NCBI RefSeq assembly: GCF_029625315.1
Contig: NZ_CP121110.1
Span: 2,099,501 to 2,163,500 of the forward strand
Direction: 5' to 3'
Length of the DNA stretch: 64,000 nt
Source of the DNA: Flavobacterium ginsengisoli
GTDB taxonomy: Bacteria > Bacteroidota > Bacteroidia > Flavobacteriales > Flavobacteriaceae
In this document: positions 1 through 9,056 of the stretch, piece after piece
Position numbering within the stretch: position 1 is the first letter of the stretch
Layout of the letters: each line of letters begins with the position of its first letter
Made by a program: the position numbers and the translations under genes
Notes under the pieces: model-generated
Seen by the model: the letters and a program-made list of their open reading frames with translations, nothing else
What the model was told of the DNA's origin: nothing
Databases searched by the model: none

Positions 1-269
1 CTGTAAACAATATTCCAAGCGGAGCTGAAACCGTAAATACTGGAACCGTAAATAATTACTATTATGGCGGAACATATTATGAAAAAGATGGAGGAAAATA
101 CACTGTCGTTGCTCCTACTGCCGGAACAATAGTAGAAAATCTGCCTGAAGGCGGAGAAGAAGTGACAATAGGCGACGCTAAATATGTAAAATTTGGTGAA
201 ACTTATTATCAGCCCGTGCAAATTGATGGAAAAAATAAATATGAGGTAGTTCAGGTTGAAAAAGAATAA
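1..269 (+). CDS. C-terminal part of an unidentified Gly/Tyr-rich protein (DUF6515-like)
   Basis: An open frame enters from the left edge (first full codon at base 3) and stops at 267-269, giving about 88 residues. The visible part has an NNYYYYGGTYYEK stretch followed by repeated short units of the type YYxx(D/P)GxxYxVV with an IVENLPEG segment. That pattern resembles the DUF6515 family of small secreted Bacteroidota and proteobacterial proteins, but the assignment rests on the motif only. The start and any signal peptide lie outside the window. Function is unknown. Confidence 0.6.
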   Translation, partial: VNNIPSGAETVNTGTVNNYYYGGTYYEKDGGKYTVVAPTAGTIVENLPEGGEEVTIGDAKYVKFGETYYQPVQIDGKNKYEVVQVEKE

Positions 270-372
270 TTAAATTTTATTAATTCTATAAAATTACTAT
301 AACTTTAAAAGTTATTTTGTCTAATTTTATGCCCACTATTGACAACCATTATAAGCTCAAAAATAATAAACC

Positions 373-1508
373 ATGAAAAACAAAACCTTTTGGATCTTTA
401 CGTTACTCGTATTATCCATTATTTCAATTGCTTACAGTTACACTAAATTCACAAATGATAAAGTAGAAAAAACAGTTGCTGAATGTCACGAAACTCCCAC
501 TAATCTAGAATCTGAATTTAAACCAACTGTAGAAAATAAATTTAAACCTGCTGAAAAAACACCAAAAGGCATGGTCTGGATTCCTGGTGGCGAATTCTCA
601 ATGGGAACCAATGTTGAAGATGAAAGTTTATGCAGTATTAAAGGCGTGACCAAAGATGCTTGCACCTATACACAGAGTGTATGTAGATGGTTATTATATG
701 GATGAAACTGAAGTAACCAACGAAGAATTTGAAAAGTTTGTAAAAGCAACTGGTTATGTTACTGTTGCTGAACAGAAACCAACAAAAGAAGAATTTCCAA
801 CCGCAAATGAGGAAGATTTAGTTACTGGTTCTGTGGTCTTTACTCCTACTCCTTCTGCAGTAAATCTAAACAATTTCTTACAGTGGTGGCGTTACGAACC
901 AGGTGCTGATTGGAGACACCCTGAAGGCCCGCAAAGTACCATTATAGGAAAAGAAAAATATCCTGTTGTTCACGTTGTTTACGAAGACGCTGAAGCTTAT
1001 GCAAAATGGGCAGGAAAAAGACTTCCAACAGAAGCAGAATGGGAGTTTGTTGCACGAGGTGGTAAAACTGGAAATCTTTATGCTTGGGGAAATGATTTAA
1101 AACCAAAAGGAAAATTTCAAGCAAATATATACCAAGGACACTTTCCAATTAAAGATGGAGATACTGGAGAAGATGGTTTTAAAGGAATTGCTCCAACAAA
1201 ACAATACGCTCCAAATCCATACGGCTTGTATGATATTGCAGGAAATGTATGGGAATGGGTACATGATTGGTACAGTGTAGATTACTACAAATCATTAGCA
1301 GAAAGCGGAAAAGTAACCAGAAATCCTCAAGGACCAGATGCTTATTATGATCCAAGCGATCCATCTGAAATAAAACGTGTGCATCGTGGTGGTTCATTTT
1401 TATGCACCGATCAATATTGCACTAGATACATGGTTGGAACAAGAGGAAAAGGCGAAATTAGATCAGTCTGCAAATCACGTTGGTTTTAGATGTGTAAAAA
1501 GCAAATAA
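373..1508 (+). CDS. Formylglycine-generating enzyme family protein (SUMF1 domain), frameshifted twice
   Basis: The restored protein has about 377 residues: an N-terminal membrane anchor or signal (residues 5-22), a linker, then an FGE-sulfatase/SUMF1 domain from GMVWIPGGEFSMGTN to the conserved NHVGFRCVK end. FGE enzymes oxidise a sulfatase active-site cysteine to formylglycine. Both family catalytic cysteines are present in GGSFLCTDQYCTRY (about residues 342 and 347), unlike many SUMF1-domain proteins such as gliding lipoproteins. Two one-base insertions break the frame. An extra T at 660/661 turns GCTGC into GCTTGC, and an extra T at 1467 turns GCTGC into GTCTGC; removing them gives DAAPIHRVYVDGY and GEIRSAANHVGFRC. 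The gene is probably intact in the cell. No sulfatase is visible nearby. Confidence 0.85.
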
Positions 1509-1523
1509 CAAACCTAAAATACC

Positions 1524-1557
1524 AGAAAGGGATTCAATTTAGAATCCCTTTTTTTAT
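1524..1557 (+). terminator. Rho-independent terminator
   Basis: AGGGATTC and GAATCCCT form an 8-bp stem around a short AT loop and are followed by a T run. It closes the FGE-family gene just upstream of the pepT promoter. Confidence 0.8.
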
Positions 1558-1602
1558 TAATTCAGATATTGAAAGCTAAATTTCTTAGCAGAAAAAATTT
1601 TC

Positions 1603-1610
1603 TATATTTG
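1603..1610 (+). promoter_or_regulatory. -7 box of the pepT promoter
   Basis: TATATTTG matches the Bacteroidota TAnnTTTG consensus and lies 16 bases before the pepT ATG, implying a very short leader. Confidence 0.6.
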
Positions 1611-1626
1611 CTAAAAATTCAAAAAA

Positions 1627-2904
1627 ATGCAACATATCATAGATCGCTTTATCAGTTATATAACAATTGATACCGAATCGGATCCAAATTCACAAACAAC
1701 GCCAAGTACGCAGAAACAATGGAATCTTGCCAATAAATTAGTTGACGAACTAAAAGCAATTGGCCTAGAAGATGTAACTATAGATGACAAAGCTTATATC
1801 ATGGCAACGCTTCCTAGCAATGTTGATCATGAAGTGCCAACAATTGGTTTTGTTTCTCATTTTGATACTTCTCCAGATTTTAGCGGAGCAAATGTAAAAC
1901 CGCAAATCGTTGAAAACTACGATGGGAAAGATATTATTTTGAATGCTGAAAAAAACATCATTTTATCTCCAGACTACTTTAAAGATTTATTATTATATAA
2001 AGGTCAAACCATCATTACAACTGACGGAACGACTTTATTAGGAGCTGATGACAAAGCTGGAATTACAGAAATCGTTTCAGCAATGGAATATCTGATTCAG
2101 CATCCTGAAATCAAACACGGAAAAATCAGAATCGGCTTTACTCCAGATGAAGAAATCGGACGTGGCGCACATCATTTTGATGTTGAAAAATTCGGAGCAC
2201 AATGGGCTTATACTATGGACGGAAGCCAAATTGGTGAATTAGAATATGAAAATTTTAATGCCGCTGGAGCTAAAATCATTTTTAAAGGAAAAAGCGTTCA
2301 CCCAGGTTATGCTAAAGGAAAAATGATCAATTCTATGCTTTTGGCAAATGATTTTATCAATGAACTTCCGAAAGGCGAAACTCCACAGGAAACTAGAGGT
2401 TATGAAGGCTTCTTTCACGTTCACCACATAAAAGGGAATATCGAAGAAACCGTTTTAGAATTAATTATTCGCGATCATAACAGAAAGAAATTCGAAAAAA
2501 GAAAAGAATTGATTCATAAATTAGCGAAACAATTCAATAAAAAATTCGCAAAGAAATTTGGCGAAGATATTGTAATTGCCGAAGTAAAAGATCAATATTA
2601 CAATATGAAAGAAAAAGTTCTTCCTGTAAAATACATTGTAGATATTGCTGAAAAAGCGATGAGAGAATTGAACATCAAACCGATCATTAAACCAATTCGT
2701 GGCGGAACTGATGGTTCTCAATTATCATTTATGGGATTACCTTGTCCGAACATTTTTGCAGGCGGACATAATTTCCACGGAAAATACGAATATGTTCCAG
2801 CAGAAAGCATTCAGAAAGCTACTGATGTTATTGTGAAAATTGCTGAATTAACAGCAATTCCTGGAATTTTTGATACACCCGAAAAATCTAAAAGAAAAAG
2901 ATAA
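1627..2904 (+). CDS. pepT: Peptidase T (tripeptide aminopeptidase)
   Basis: A 425-residue M20 family zinc peptidase that removes the N-terminal residue of tripeptides in the cytoplasm. The family metal-site motifs are visible: [31 protein letters not shown] and the C-terminal [11 protein letters not shown]. The length is slightly above the usual 405-415 because of a basic tail (TPEKSKRKR) after the expected end near AELTA. A consensus promoter and the preceding terminator make it the first gene of its own unit. The downstream gene starts at or inside its last codons, suggesting translational coupling. Confidence 0.95.
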   Translation: MQHIIDRFISYITIDTESDPNSQTTPSTQKQWNLANKLVDELKAIGLEDVTIDDKAYIMATLPSNVDHEVPTIGFVSHFDTSPDFSGANVKPQIVENYDGKDIILNAEKNIILSPDYFKDLLLYKGQTIITTDGTTLLGADDKAGITEIVSAMEYLIQHPEIKHGKIRIGFTPDEEIGRGAHHFDVEKFGAQWAYTMDGSQIGELEYENFNAAGAKIIFKGKSVHPGYAKGKMINSMLLANDFINELPKGETPQETRGYEGFFHVHHIKGNIEETVLELIIRDHNRKKFEKRKELIHKLAKQFNKKFAKKFGEDIVIAEVKDQYYNMKEKVLPVKYIVDIAEKAMRELNIKPIIKPIRGGTDGSQLSFMGLPCPNIFAGGHNFHGKYEYVPAESIQKATDVIVKIAELTAIPGIFDTPEKSKRKR

Positions 2905-2905
2905 A

Positions 2906-3493
2906 GTGGAACCGAATTCTGACAAAAAACACGTTTGGGACAAAGTCAATCAATGGGAAGAAGAACTCCTTTTTCTTAAATCAATTATTGACAAAACAGA
3001 ACTGGTCGAAACCATAAAATGGGGAGGACCTATTTATGTTTACAACAAAAAAAATGTTATCGGAATTGGAGGCTTCAAAAATTATTTTGCCATTTGGTTT
3101 TTAAATGGTGTTTTCTTGAAAGATGAAAAAAAGAGACTAATTAACGCTCAAGAAGACAAAACAAAATCGATGCGTCAATGGCGTTTTACTTCTAAAGAGG
3201 AAGTAGACGAAAAGGAAGTTTTAGAATACATATACGAAGCGATTGAAAACGAAAAGCAAGGAAAAGTTATTAAACCTTCTAAAAAAGAAGCTATTGTATC
3301 TGAACTTTTAGAAAAAGAAATGACTCAAAATCCAGCTTTAAAAGAAGCTTTTGAAAAGTTTTCTCCTTACAAACAATATGAGTTTTTAGAATATATTGAA
3401 ACAGCTAAACAGGAAAAAACTAAGATCTCTAGAATCGAAAAAGTGATTCCGATGATTTTGGCAAATGTTGGACTGAATGATAAATACAGGTAA
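2906..3493 (+). CDS. DUF1801 / YdeI-OmpD-associated family protein
   Basis: About 195 residues. The N-terminal DUF1801 fold is recognisable from KWGGPIYVY, IGIGGFKNYFAIWF and FLKD, and the C-terminal YdeI-type part contains KEAFEKFSPYKQYEFLEYIETAK, a helical region often called bacteriocin-protection or OmdA-like. The biochemical role is unknown. There is no ATG. A GTG at 2906 lies one base after the pepT stop and gives a start close to the conserved fold. A TTG at 2870 would overlap pepT by 35 bases and add 12 residues. I prefer the GTG. It is probably cotranscribed with pepT. Confidence 0.8.
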   Translation: MEPNSDKKHVWDKVNQWEEELLFLKSIIDKTELVETIKWGGPIYVYNKKNVIGIGGFKNYFAIWFLNGVFLKDEKKRLINAQEDKTKSMRQWRFTSKEEVDEKEVLEYIYEAIENEKQGKVIKPSKKEAIVSELLEKEMTQNPALKEAFEKFSPYKQYEFLEYIETAKQEKTKISRIEKVIPMILANVGLNDKYR

Positions 3494-3537
3494 TTTAATT
3501 TTAAATTTTAAATTCCAAATTCCAATCCATACAAAGA

Positions 3538-3582
3538 AACCTTTGTCAAAGTTTAAAACTTTGACAAAGGTTTTCTTTTTTT
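3538..3582 (+). terminator. Terminator hairpin after the DUF1801 gene
   Basis: AACCTTTGTCAAAG pairs with CTTTGACAAAGGTT around a TTTAAAA loop and is followed by a T-rich tract ending at about 3582. This is a long, nearly perfect stem of about 14 bp. Confidence 0.8.
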
Positions 3583-3765
3583 GTCATCCTGACGAAGAAA
3601 AGATCAGAAGATTCCTTTATAGAGTTTGTTTGTCATTTCGAGGAACGAGACCCGAGCGATAGCGAATAGGCGAAGCAAATCTCCGCAAGAGACTCTACAA
3701 AGATTTTCCTTCATGCTTTGAGGAGCTATTTGCGAAGATTTCTCGTTCCTCGAAATGACAATACA
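3582..3765. repeat. REP-like inverted-repeat block without a gene
   Basis: This fills most of the 335-base gap between the DUF1801 gene and yajC. Two perfect 20-base arms lie at 3631-3650 (TGTCATTTCGAGGAACGAGA) and, inverted, at 3741-3760. Inside are the inverted pair AATCTCCGCAAGAG / GCGAAGATTT and a partial unit beginning GTCATCCTGACGAAG at 3583. The end sequence TGTCATTTCGA and the AATCTTCGCAA body are shared with the four repeats around the GIY-YIG gene at 52.6-53.3 kb, so this looks like a non-coding member of the same family. Confidence 0.75.
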
Positions 3766-3828
3766 AGGCAAAAAAAATCCCAAACTCCTATTTGGAATTT
3801 GGGATTTTGAATATTGTAATTTAGAAAA

Positions 3829-4104
3829 TTAAGCTTTCTTATTCAAAGCAGCGCTCAATTCTAAAGAAATAGCAGAACGCTCTAATTTTAATTTTCCAGA
3901 CATAGTTTCGATTACAACAGTAGTTTCTGCTAATTCAGCGATTTTACCGTGGAAACCACTTTTTGTAACTATTTTGTCGCCTACTTTTAGGTCGCTTTCA
4001 AATTCTTTTTCGTTTTTAGCTCTTTTTTGTTGTGGTCTAATCATGAAGAAATAGATTACCACGAACATTAAAAGGAATGGCGCAAATTGAGATAATTGTC
4101 CCAT
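3829..4104 (-). CDS. yajC: Preprotein translocase subunit YajC
   Basis: A 91-residue single-span inner-membrane protein that associates with SecDF and the SecYEG translocon. The membrane segment (about residues 7-24) runs straight into the family signature IRPQQKR, followed by the small beta-rich domain (LKVGDKIVTKSGFHGKIAEL). Length is typical. It lies downstream of nusB on the same strand, an arrangement common in Bacteroidota. Confidence 0.95.
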   Translation of the reverse strand: MGQLSQFAPFLLMFVVIYFFMIRPQQKRAKNEKEFESDLKVGDKIVTKSGFHGKIAELAETTVVIETMSGKLKLERSAISLELSAALNKKA

Positions 4105-4144
4105 AATTTAAATTTGTTTTTGATTTATATTTAATATTCTTTTT

Positions 4145-4166
4145 TTAGCTCTTCGACTTCGCTCAG
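4145..4166. repeat. Solitary copy of a short dispersed repeat
   Basis: CTCTTCGACTTCGCTCAG between yajC and nusB is the reverse complement of CTGAGCGAAGTCGAAG found at about 52606-52622. It is one of several short intergenic repeat families in this window. Confidence 0.55.
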
Positions 4167-4217
4167 AGAGACAAAGCAGTTGGAATTTGAAATTTTAAAA
4201 TTGCTTATTTCAAACTT

Positions 4218-5162
4218 TTACATTAATCCTCTTCCAACTTTTACCATTTTTTTATTGGCAGTAAGTTCCTTAACAAGATTATCTAAAATTCCGTTGATAA
4301 AAATACTACTTTTTGGTGTAGAATACTCTTTTGCAATTTCTAAATATTCGTTAAGAGTTACTTTTACTGGAATTGAAGGGAATTTAACAAACTCGCAAAT
4401 TGCCATTTTTAAGATAATAGTATCAATTTCTGCAATACGATCACTATCCCAATTTGGCGTTTTATCTTCGTATTCTTTTGCAAAAGCCGTTTCGTTTAGA
4501 ATTGTTCTTCTAAATAAATCTTTTGCAAAATCCTTGTCTTCAACATCTTTATACAATTTTGGCACTCTAAAATCATCCGGATCTTCCGTTTTGATTGCTT
4601 TCAATTGTTTTACAATATGAGTATTTACAACCGGAATATCATCAACCCACGTTAATTTATCATCCTCTAAATACTCGTATAATTTTTCATTAGGAACAAT
4701 AACATTTTCAAACAAATCAATAATAAATTGTCTGTCTTCTTCAAACGTATTTACGTTATTACTCATGTATTTTTTGTAAATATCGCTTGCTTTAACATCA
4801 TTTAAAAGCAAAATGATATAATCGTCGTTTAAAGACCAGTTATTGATTTTACGATTTTCTAAAGCGATACTAAGAGAATTGCTTTCGGCAAGAAGTTGAA
4901 AAATTTTGTTTTTAATAAATTTTTCATTTGGATTACGTTCTGCTGCAGTAGCAAGGTGTTTTTTACTAGAAAGATGTAAATAGACAGCTTCTTTTTTACA
5001 AATTTCTATCAATGAAGAAAGCATTATAAGGTATAAGTCCTGAATATTATCAATGCTATAAAAAAGGAATTTCTCCTCTTTTTCCATGTTATCAGAACCG
5101 CTTTGATGCATTGCATAAATGGATTGCATTACTTTAACGCGTATGTGTCTTCTATTTACCAC
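4218..5162 (-). CDS. nusB: Transcription antitermination factor NusB (long Bacteroidota form)
   Basis: A 314-residue protein. The C-terminal 140 residues carry the NusB fold (DRIAEIDTIILKMAICEF ... LNEYLEIAKEYSTPKS, FINGILDNLV). NusB binds boxA RNA with NusE/S10 to support rRNA transcription antitermination. The N-terminal half is the extended helical region usual in Bacteroidetes, where NusB is about twice the length of the E. coli protein. The start MVNRRHIRVKVMQSIYA is conserved. A minus-strand -7 box lies 28 bases upstream. Confidence 0.93.
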   Translation of the reverse strand: MVNRRHIRVKVMQSIYAMHQSGSDNMEKEEKFLFYSIDNIQDLYLIMLSSLIEICKKEAVYLHLSSKKHLATAAERNPNEKFIKNKIFQLLAESNSLSIALENRKINNWSLNDDYIILLLNDVKASDIYKKYMSNNVNTFEEDRQFIIDLFENVIVPNEKLYEYLEDDKLTWVDDIPVVNTHIVKQLKAIKTEDPDDFRVPKLYKDVEDKDFAKDLFRRTILNETAFAKEYEDKTPNWDSDRIAEIDTIILKMAICEFVKFPSIPVKVTLNEYLEIAKEYSTPKSSIFINGILDNLVKELTANKKMVKVGRGLM

Positions 5163-5190
5163 CGTGTAAGAACATTTAAAAATTAGTCTG

Positions 5191-5198
5191 CAAAAGTA
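5191..5198 (-). promoter_or_regulatory. -7 box of the nusB promoter
   Basis: CAAAAGTA on the plus strand reads TACTTTTG on the minus strand, matching TAnnTTTG, 28 bases before the nusB start. Confidence 0.55.
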
Positions 5199-5259
5199 AA
5201 ACTTTTGATGCGTATTTTAAAATTAATTCGCAAAAAAGTGACAGTTTTTGGTCTCATTT

Positions 5260-5354
5260 TTATTTAGTTCTCAGTTCCAATCACAGTTTTCAGCATTAAG
5301 CAAAAACAAAAAGTCTCAGTTTCCAGTAGATCTGAAAACTGAGACTGAGACTGT
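5260..5354. repeat. Intergenic inverted repeat (CTCAGTTTTCAG family)
   Basis: TTCTCAGTTCC and CACAGTTTTCAG face CTGAAAACTGAGACTGAG, giving an imperfect palindrome between nusB and the leucine dehydrogenase gene. It may also serve as a transcription end for the latter. No coding potential is seen. Confidence 0.55.
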
Positions 5355-5365
5355 AAACTTAAAAA

Positions 5366-6472
5366 TTACTTAGAAGCGTTCTCGATTCTTCTTTGATCGA
5401 TACGATTTTGAGCAATTGTAAGCGCCGCTTTATGAGTTGTAATATTATTTTTAGCGACGAAATCTATAATTTCTAAAGTTGTATTGTAGATATTTTCTGT
5501 TTTAGTCATGATTTCAGCTTTACCATAGTTAGCTAATTCAGCATAAACATTGATAATTCCACCAGCGTTGATTAAGAAATCTGGAGCATATAAAATTCCT
5601 CTTTCTTGTAATCTCGCACCATGAACATTCTCATCTGCTAATTGATTATTTGCAGCACCTGCAATAACTTTAGCTTTAATTTTATCTACTGTATTATCAT
5701 TAATTGTTGCTCCCATCGCACATGGCGCATAGATATCAACATCTGCAGTATACAAATCTTCACCAGTATAAATTGCGGCATTATATTTTGAAGCTACTTG
5801 ATATAATTTTTCTTCATTAATATCAGTAATAGTCACCTGTGCTCCTTCTTTAGTCAAATAATCAACCAAAGTTTCACCGACGTGTCCAATTCCTTGTACC
5901 AAAACTTTTTTACCATCCAAAACATCAGTTCCAAACTGACTTTTAGCAACCGCTTTCATACCAAGATAAACTCCGTAAGCAGTTACAGGCGAAGGATTTC
6001 CAGAACCACCTCTTTCTTCAGAAATACCCGTAACATAAGGCGTTACATCTCTTACAGTGTCCATGTCTTTAGTTTCCATTCCGACATCTTCTGCAGTGAT
6101 ATATCTTCCGCTTAAAGAGTGAACGAATTCACCAAACTTACGCATTAACTCAGGAGTTTTTTGTGTTTTAGCATCACCAATAATTACTGCTTTACCTCCA
6201 CCAATATTAAGTCCAGTAATGGCAGATTTAAACGTCATACCTCTCGAAAGACGTAAAACATCATTTAAAGCTTCCCATTCTGTGTTATAATTCCACATTC
6301 TGGTTCCTCCCAAAGCTGGTCCCATAACCGAATTATGAATACCAATAATTGCTTTTAAACCTGTATCTTTGTCATTGCAAAATACAATTTGTTCGTGATC
6401 GTCAAAAGATAACTGTCCAAAAACAGGATCCATTTTTTGAAGTTCCTTTCCAGTTGCGAAAGTTGCATCCAT
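5366..6472 (-). CDS. Leucine dehydrogenase (Glu/Leu/Phe/Val dehydrogenase family)
   Basis: A 368-residue NAD-dependent amino acid dehydrogenase that reversibly deaminates branched-chain amino acids to 2-oxo acids. Visible features are the N-terminal dimerisation domain with ALGGTRMW and the catalytic lysine motif NIGGGKAVIIGD, then the Rossmann domain with VLVQGIGHVGETL and APCAMGATIND. The length fits leucine dehydrogenases (about 365), not glutamate dehydrogenases (about 450). It is transcribed away from the ABC transporter gene, with a 204-base AT-rich gap between the starts. Confidence 0.9.
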   Translation of the reverse strand: MDATFATGKELQKMDPVFGQLSFDDHEQIVFCNDKDTGLKAIIGIHNSVMGPALGGTRMWNYNTEWEALNDVLRLSRGMTFKSAITGLNIGGGKAVIIGDAKTQKTPELMRKFGEFVHSLSGRYITAEDVGMETKDMDTVRDVTPYVTGISEERGGSGNPSPVTAYGVYLGMKAVAKSQFGTDVLDGKKVLVQGIGHVGETLVDYLTKEGAQVTITDINEEKLYQVASKYNAAIYTGEDLYTADVDIYAPCAMGATINDNTVDKIKAKVIAGAANNQLADENVHGARLQERGILYAPDFLINAGGIINVYAELANYGKAEIMTKTENIYNTTLEIIDFVAKNNITTHKAALTIAQNRIDQRRIENASK

Positions 6473-6676
6473 AGCGCTAGTATTAATTAGGTTAAAATTA
6501 TGAATTCGTCAAAAAGACTTCTCAAACATAATTAAAAAATACATATGTGCTAATTTTTTATCTTTAAAATAACAATTTTACAATATAATTGTTTTGATTA
6601 AATCGCAGATTATTATAATTTTATTTAATAATAATTCTTAAATACAAATCAATTCAATATTAGATTTCTTAAAAAA

Positions 6677-8455
6677 ATGAAAGAATTAAGCTATTTAAAT
6701 AAATATTTCATCAAATATAAATATAGTTTTTCAGCAGGTATTTTAATAACCATAATCGCACAAATATTTTCTTTATTTACTCCAAAGCTCATCAGTAAGT
6801 CTTTAAATGCTATTGAAAACTTTGACAAACTTTCTGTTGCTGAACAAAAATCGGAAATAGTAATCGCAACTTTTCGTCAGGACCTCATTCATAATGTACT
6901 GCTAATCATAGGAACTACGATTGTTGCTGGATTTTTGACGTTTTTAATGCGCCAAACTTTAATTGTTATGTCGCGCCATATTGAGTTTGATTTAAAAAAT
7001 GAAGTTTTCAGACAATATGAGAATCTTTCTCAGAACTTTTATAAACAAAATAGAACTGGCGACTTAATGAATCGCATTAGCGAAGACGTTTCTAAAGTTC
7101 GCATGTATGTTGGGCCAGCTGTAATGTATACTATTAATACAGCTATTCGTTTTGCGATCGTTATAATATATATGTATAATGTATCGCCGTTGCTTACTTT
7201 ATATACGATATTACCATTGCCAATTCTTTCGTATTGTATTTTTAAGTTAAGTTCTGAAATCAATAAACGAAGCACCACTTTTCAGCAATATCTTTCTAAA
7301 GTCTCGAGTTTTACTCAGGAAATTTTTTCGGGTATTCGAGTTATAAAAGCGTATTCTCTAGAGAATCAGCACCAAAATAACATGGTTGATTTGGCTGAAG
7401 AAAGTAAACGTAAAAGTTTAAGTCTTGCAAGAGTACAATCTTTATTCGGCCCGTTGATGATTGCCCTTATCGGAATCAGTAACTTGGTTGTAATTTATTT
7501 TGGAGGTGTAATGTATATTAATGGCAGCATTCCAAATATCGGAACCATTGCCGAGTTTATATTATATGTAAACATGCTAACTTGGCCAGTTGCTTCTTTG
7601 GGCTGGGTTTCTTCGATGGTTCAGGAAGCAGAAGCTTCTCAAAAACGTTTGAACGAATTTTTGAAAATTGAACCAGAAATTAAAAACAACAACGAAAACC
7701 CATCTGATATCGAAGGAAATATTACTTTCAATAATGTTTCTTTTACCTATCAAGACACCAATATTGAAGCATTAAAAAATGTTTCATTTACAGTAAAAAA
7801 AGGAGAGACTTTAGCCATTTTAGGAAAAACGGGTTCTGGAAAATCAACCATCCTTTCTTTGATTTCAAGACTTTATGACACTACACAAGGTGAGATTAAA
7901 ATTGATGAAAACGAAATCAGTACTTTAAACTTAAATGATCTTCGAAATAATATAGGAATCGTTCCTCAAGATGCTTTCTTGTTTTCGGATACTATTAAAA
8001 ACAATATCAAATTCGGAAATCAAAACGCAACGGATGAAGAGGTAATCGAAGTCGCTAAAAATGCTGTTGTTCACGACAATATTATAGCATTTAACAAACA
8101 GTACGACACCGTTTTAGGAGAAAGAGGAATCACACTTTCGGGCGGACAAAAACAGCGTGTTTCTATTGCAAGAGCCATTATCAAAAATCCAGCAATCTTA
8201 CTTTTTGACGATTGTTTATCTGCGGTTGATACTGAAACAGAAGAGTTGATTTTGAATAATTTATTTGAGATTTCTAAAGATAAAACAACCATAATTGTAA
8301 GTCATCGAGTATCATCTGCCAAGAATGCAGATAAAATTATTATACTCGAAGACGGTAAGATAATTCAACAAGGCTCTCATAATCAATTAATAAATCAAGA
8401 GGGTTATTATGCATCGTTATATTTAAAACAACTTTCGGAAAAAGAATTACTTTAA
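6677..8455 (+). CDS. ABC exporter (fused permease and ATP-binding subunit)
   Basis: 592 residues: six membrane helices in residues 15-320, then an ATP-binding domain. Walker A is GKTGSGKST (about 385), the Q loop is IVPQDAFLF, the signature is LSGGQKQR (about 487) and Walker B is AILLFDDCLSAVD (about 510). The usual catalytic glutamate after Walker B is aspartate here (FDD), as in degenerate sites of some heterodimeric exporters. It belongs to the multidrug/lipid exporter family. The substrate cannot be told from sequence. Confidence 0.92.
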   Translation: MKELSYLNKYFIKYKYSFSAGILITIIAQIFSLFTPKLISKSLNAIENFDKLSVAEQKSEIVIATFRQDLIHNVLLIIGTTIVAGFLTFLMRQTLIVMSRHIEFDLKNEVFRQYENLSQNFYKQNRTGDLMNRISEDVSKVRMYVGPAVMYTINTAIRFAIVIIYMYNVSPLLTLYTILPLPILSYCIFKLSSEINKRSTTFQQYLSKVSSFTQEIFSGIRVIKAYSLENQHQNNMVDLAEESKRKSLSLARVQSLFGPLMIALIGISNLVVIYFGGVMYINGSIPNIGTIAEFILYVNMLTWPVASLGWVSSMVQEAEASQKRLNEFLKIEPEIKNNNENPSDIEGNITFNNVSFTYQDTNIEALKNVSFTVKKGETLAILGKTGSGKSTILSLISRLYDTTQGEIKIDENEISTLNLNDLRNNIGIVPQDAFLFSDTIKNNIKFGNQNATDEEVIEVAKNAVVHDNIIAFNKQYDTVLGERGITLSGGQKQRVSIARAIIKNPAILLFDDCLSAVDTETEELILNNLFEISKDKTTIIVSHRVSSAKNADKIIILEDGKIIQQGSHNQLINQEGYYASLYLKQLSEKELL

Positions 8456-8508
8456 TTGTTGCGTAATAGATAATTTTTTATGATTTTTGAGTACTATTAA
8501 TTCCAAAA

Positions 8509-8892
8509 ATGATAGAACGTATTATGAGAGAAAATGACATGTTAGAAAAAGAAGAGATTTTTTCTAAAGTATTACGAGCAGGAAGAAGAACTTATTTCTT
8601 TGATGTGAGAGCTACCAAAGCTGATGATTATTACATTACTATTACCGAAAGCAAAAAGTTTACTGAGGAAGATGGTTCTTTTCACTTCAAAAAACACAAA
8701 ATTTACTTATATAAAGAAGATTTTAGTGCTTTCGCCGAAATATTAGAGGAAATGACTTCTTATGTTTTGAACCACAAAGGCGAAGAAGTAATTTCTGAAA
8801 GACATCAAAAAGATTTTAAGAAAGAATACAGTTCTGAAAAAACTGAAAGCCAAAGATCTAGCTTCACAGATATTGATTTTGACGATATTTAA
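8509..8892 (+). CDS. PUR-alpha-like DNA/RNA-binding protein (DUF3276)
   Basis: A 127-residue small protein with the Bacteroidota DUF3276/PUR repeat pattern: RTYFFDVRATKADDYYITITESKK, then KHKIYLYKEDFSAFAEILEEM, and an acidic tail. PUR-family proteins bind single-stranded nucleic acids. The target here is unknown. The ATG lies 53 bases after the ABC exporter stop, so the two may be cotranscribed. A terminator follows. Confidence 0.88.
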   Translation: MIERIMRENDMLEKEEIFSKVLRAGRRTYFFDVRATKADDYYITITESKKFTEEDGSFHFKKHKIYLYKEDFSAFAEILEEMTSYVLNHKGEEVISERHQKDFKKEYSSEKTESQRSSFTDIDFDDI

Positions 8893-8914
8893 TCAAAATC
8901 ATCTATATAAAGTA

Positions 8915-8949
8915 GGAGTCCAATTTGTTCTGCATTTTGGACTTTTTTT
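8915..8949 (+). terminator. Rho-independent terminator
   Basis: AGTCCAA and TTGGACT form the stem and a seven-T run follows. It ends the ABC exporter and PUR-protein unit. Confidence 0.75.
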
Positions 8950-9056
8950 ATATATTTATATTTGAGATGTGAATTGTAAAATGTGAGACGTACGATTCAG
9001 ATATCTTTAACTTCTAACTTTTTCACAAATTACACTTTACTATTAACTCACAAAAA

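Noticed and set aside
4180..4620. 146-residue plus-strand ORF over nusB
   Set aside because: It is antisense to the conserved nusB C terminus and has no family features.
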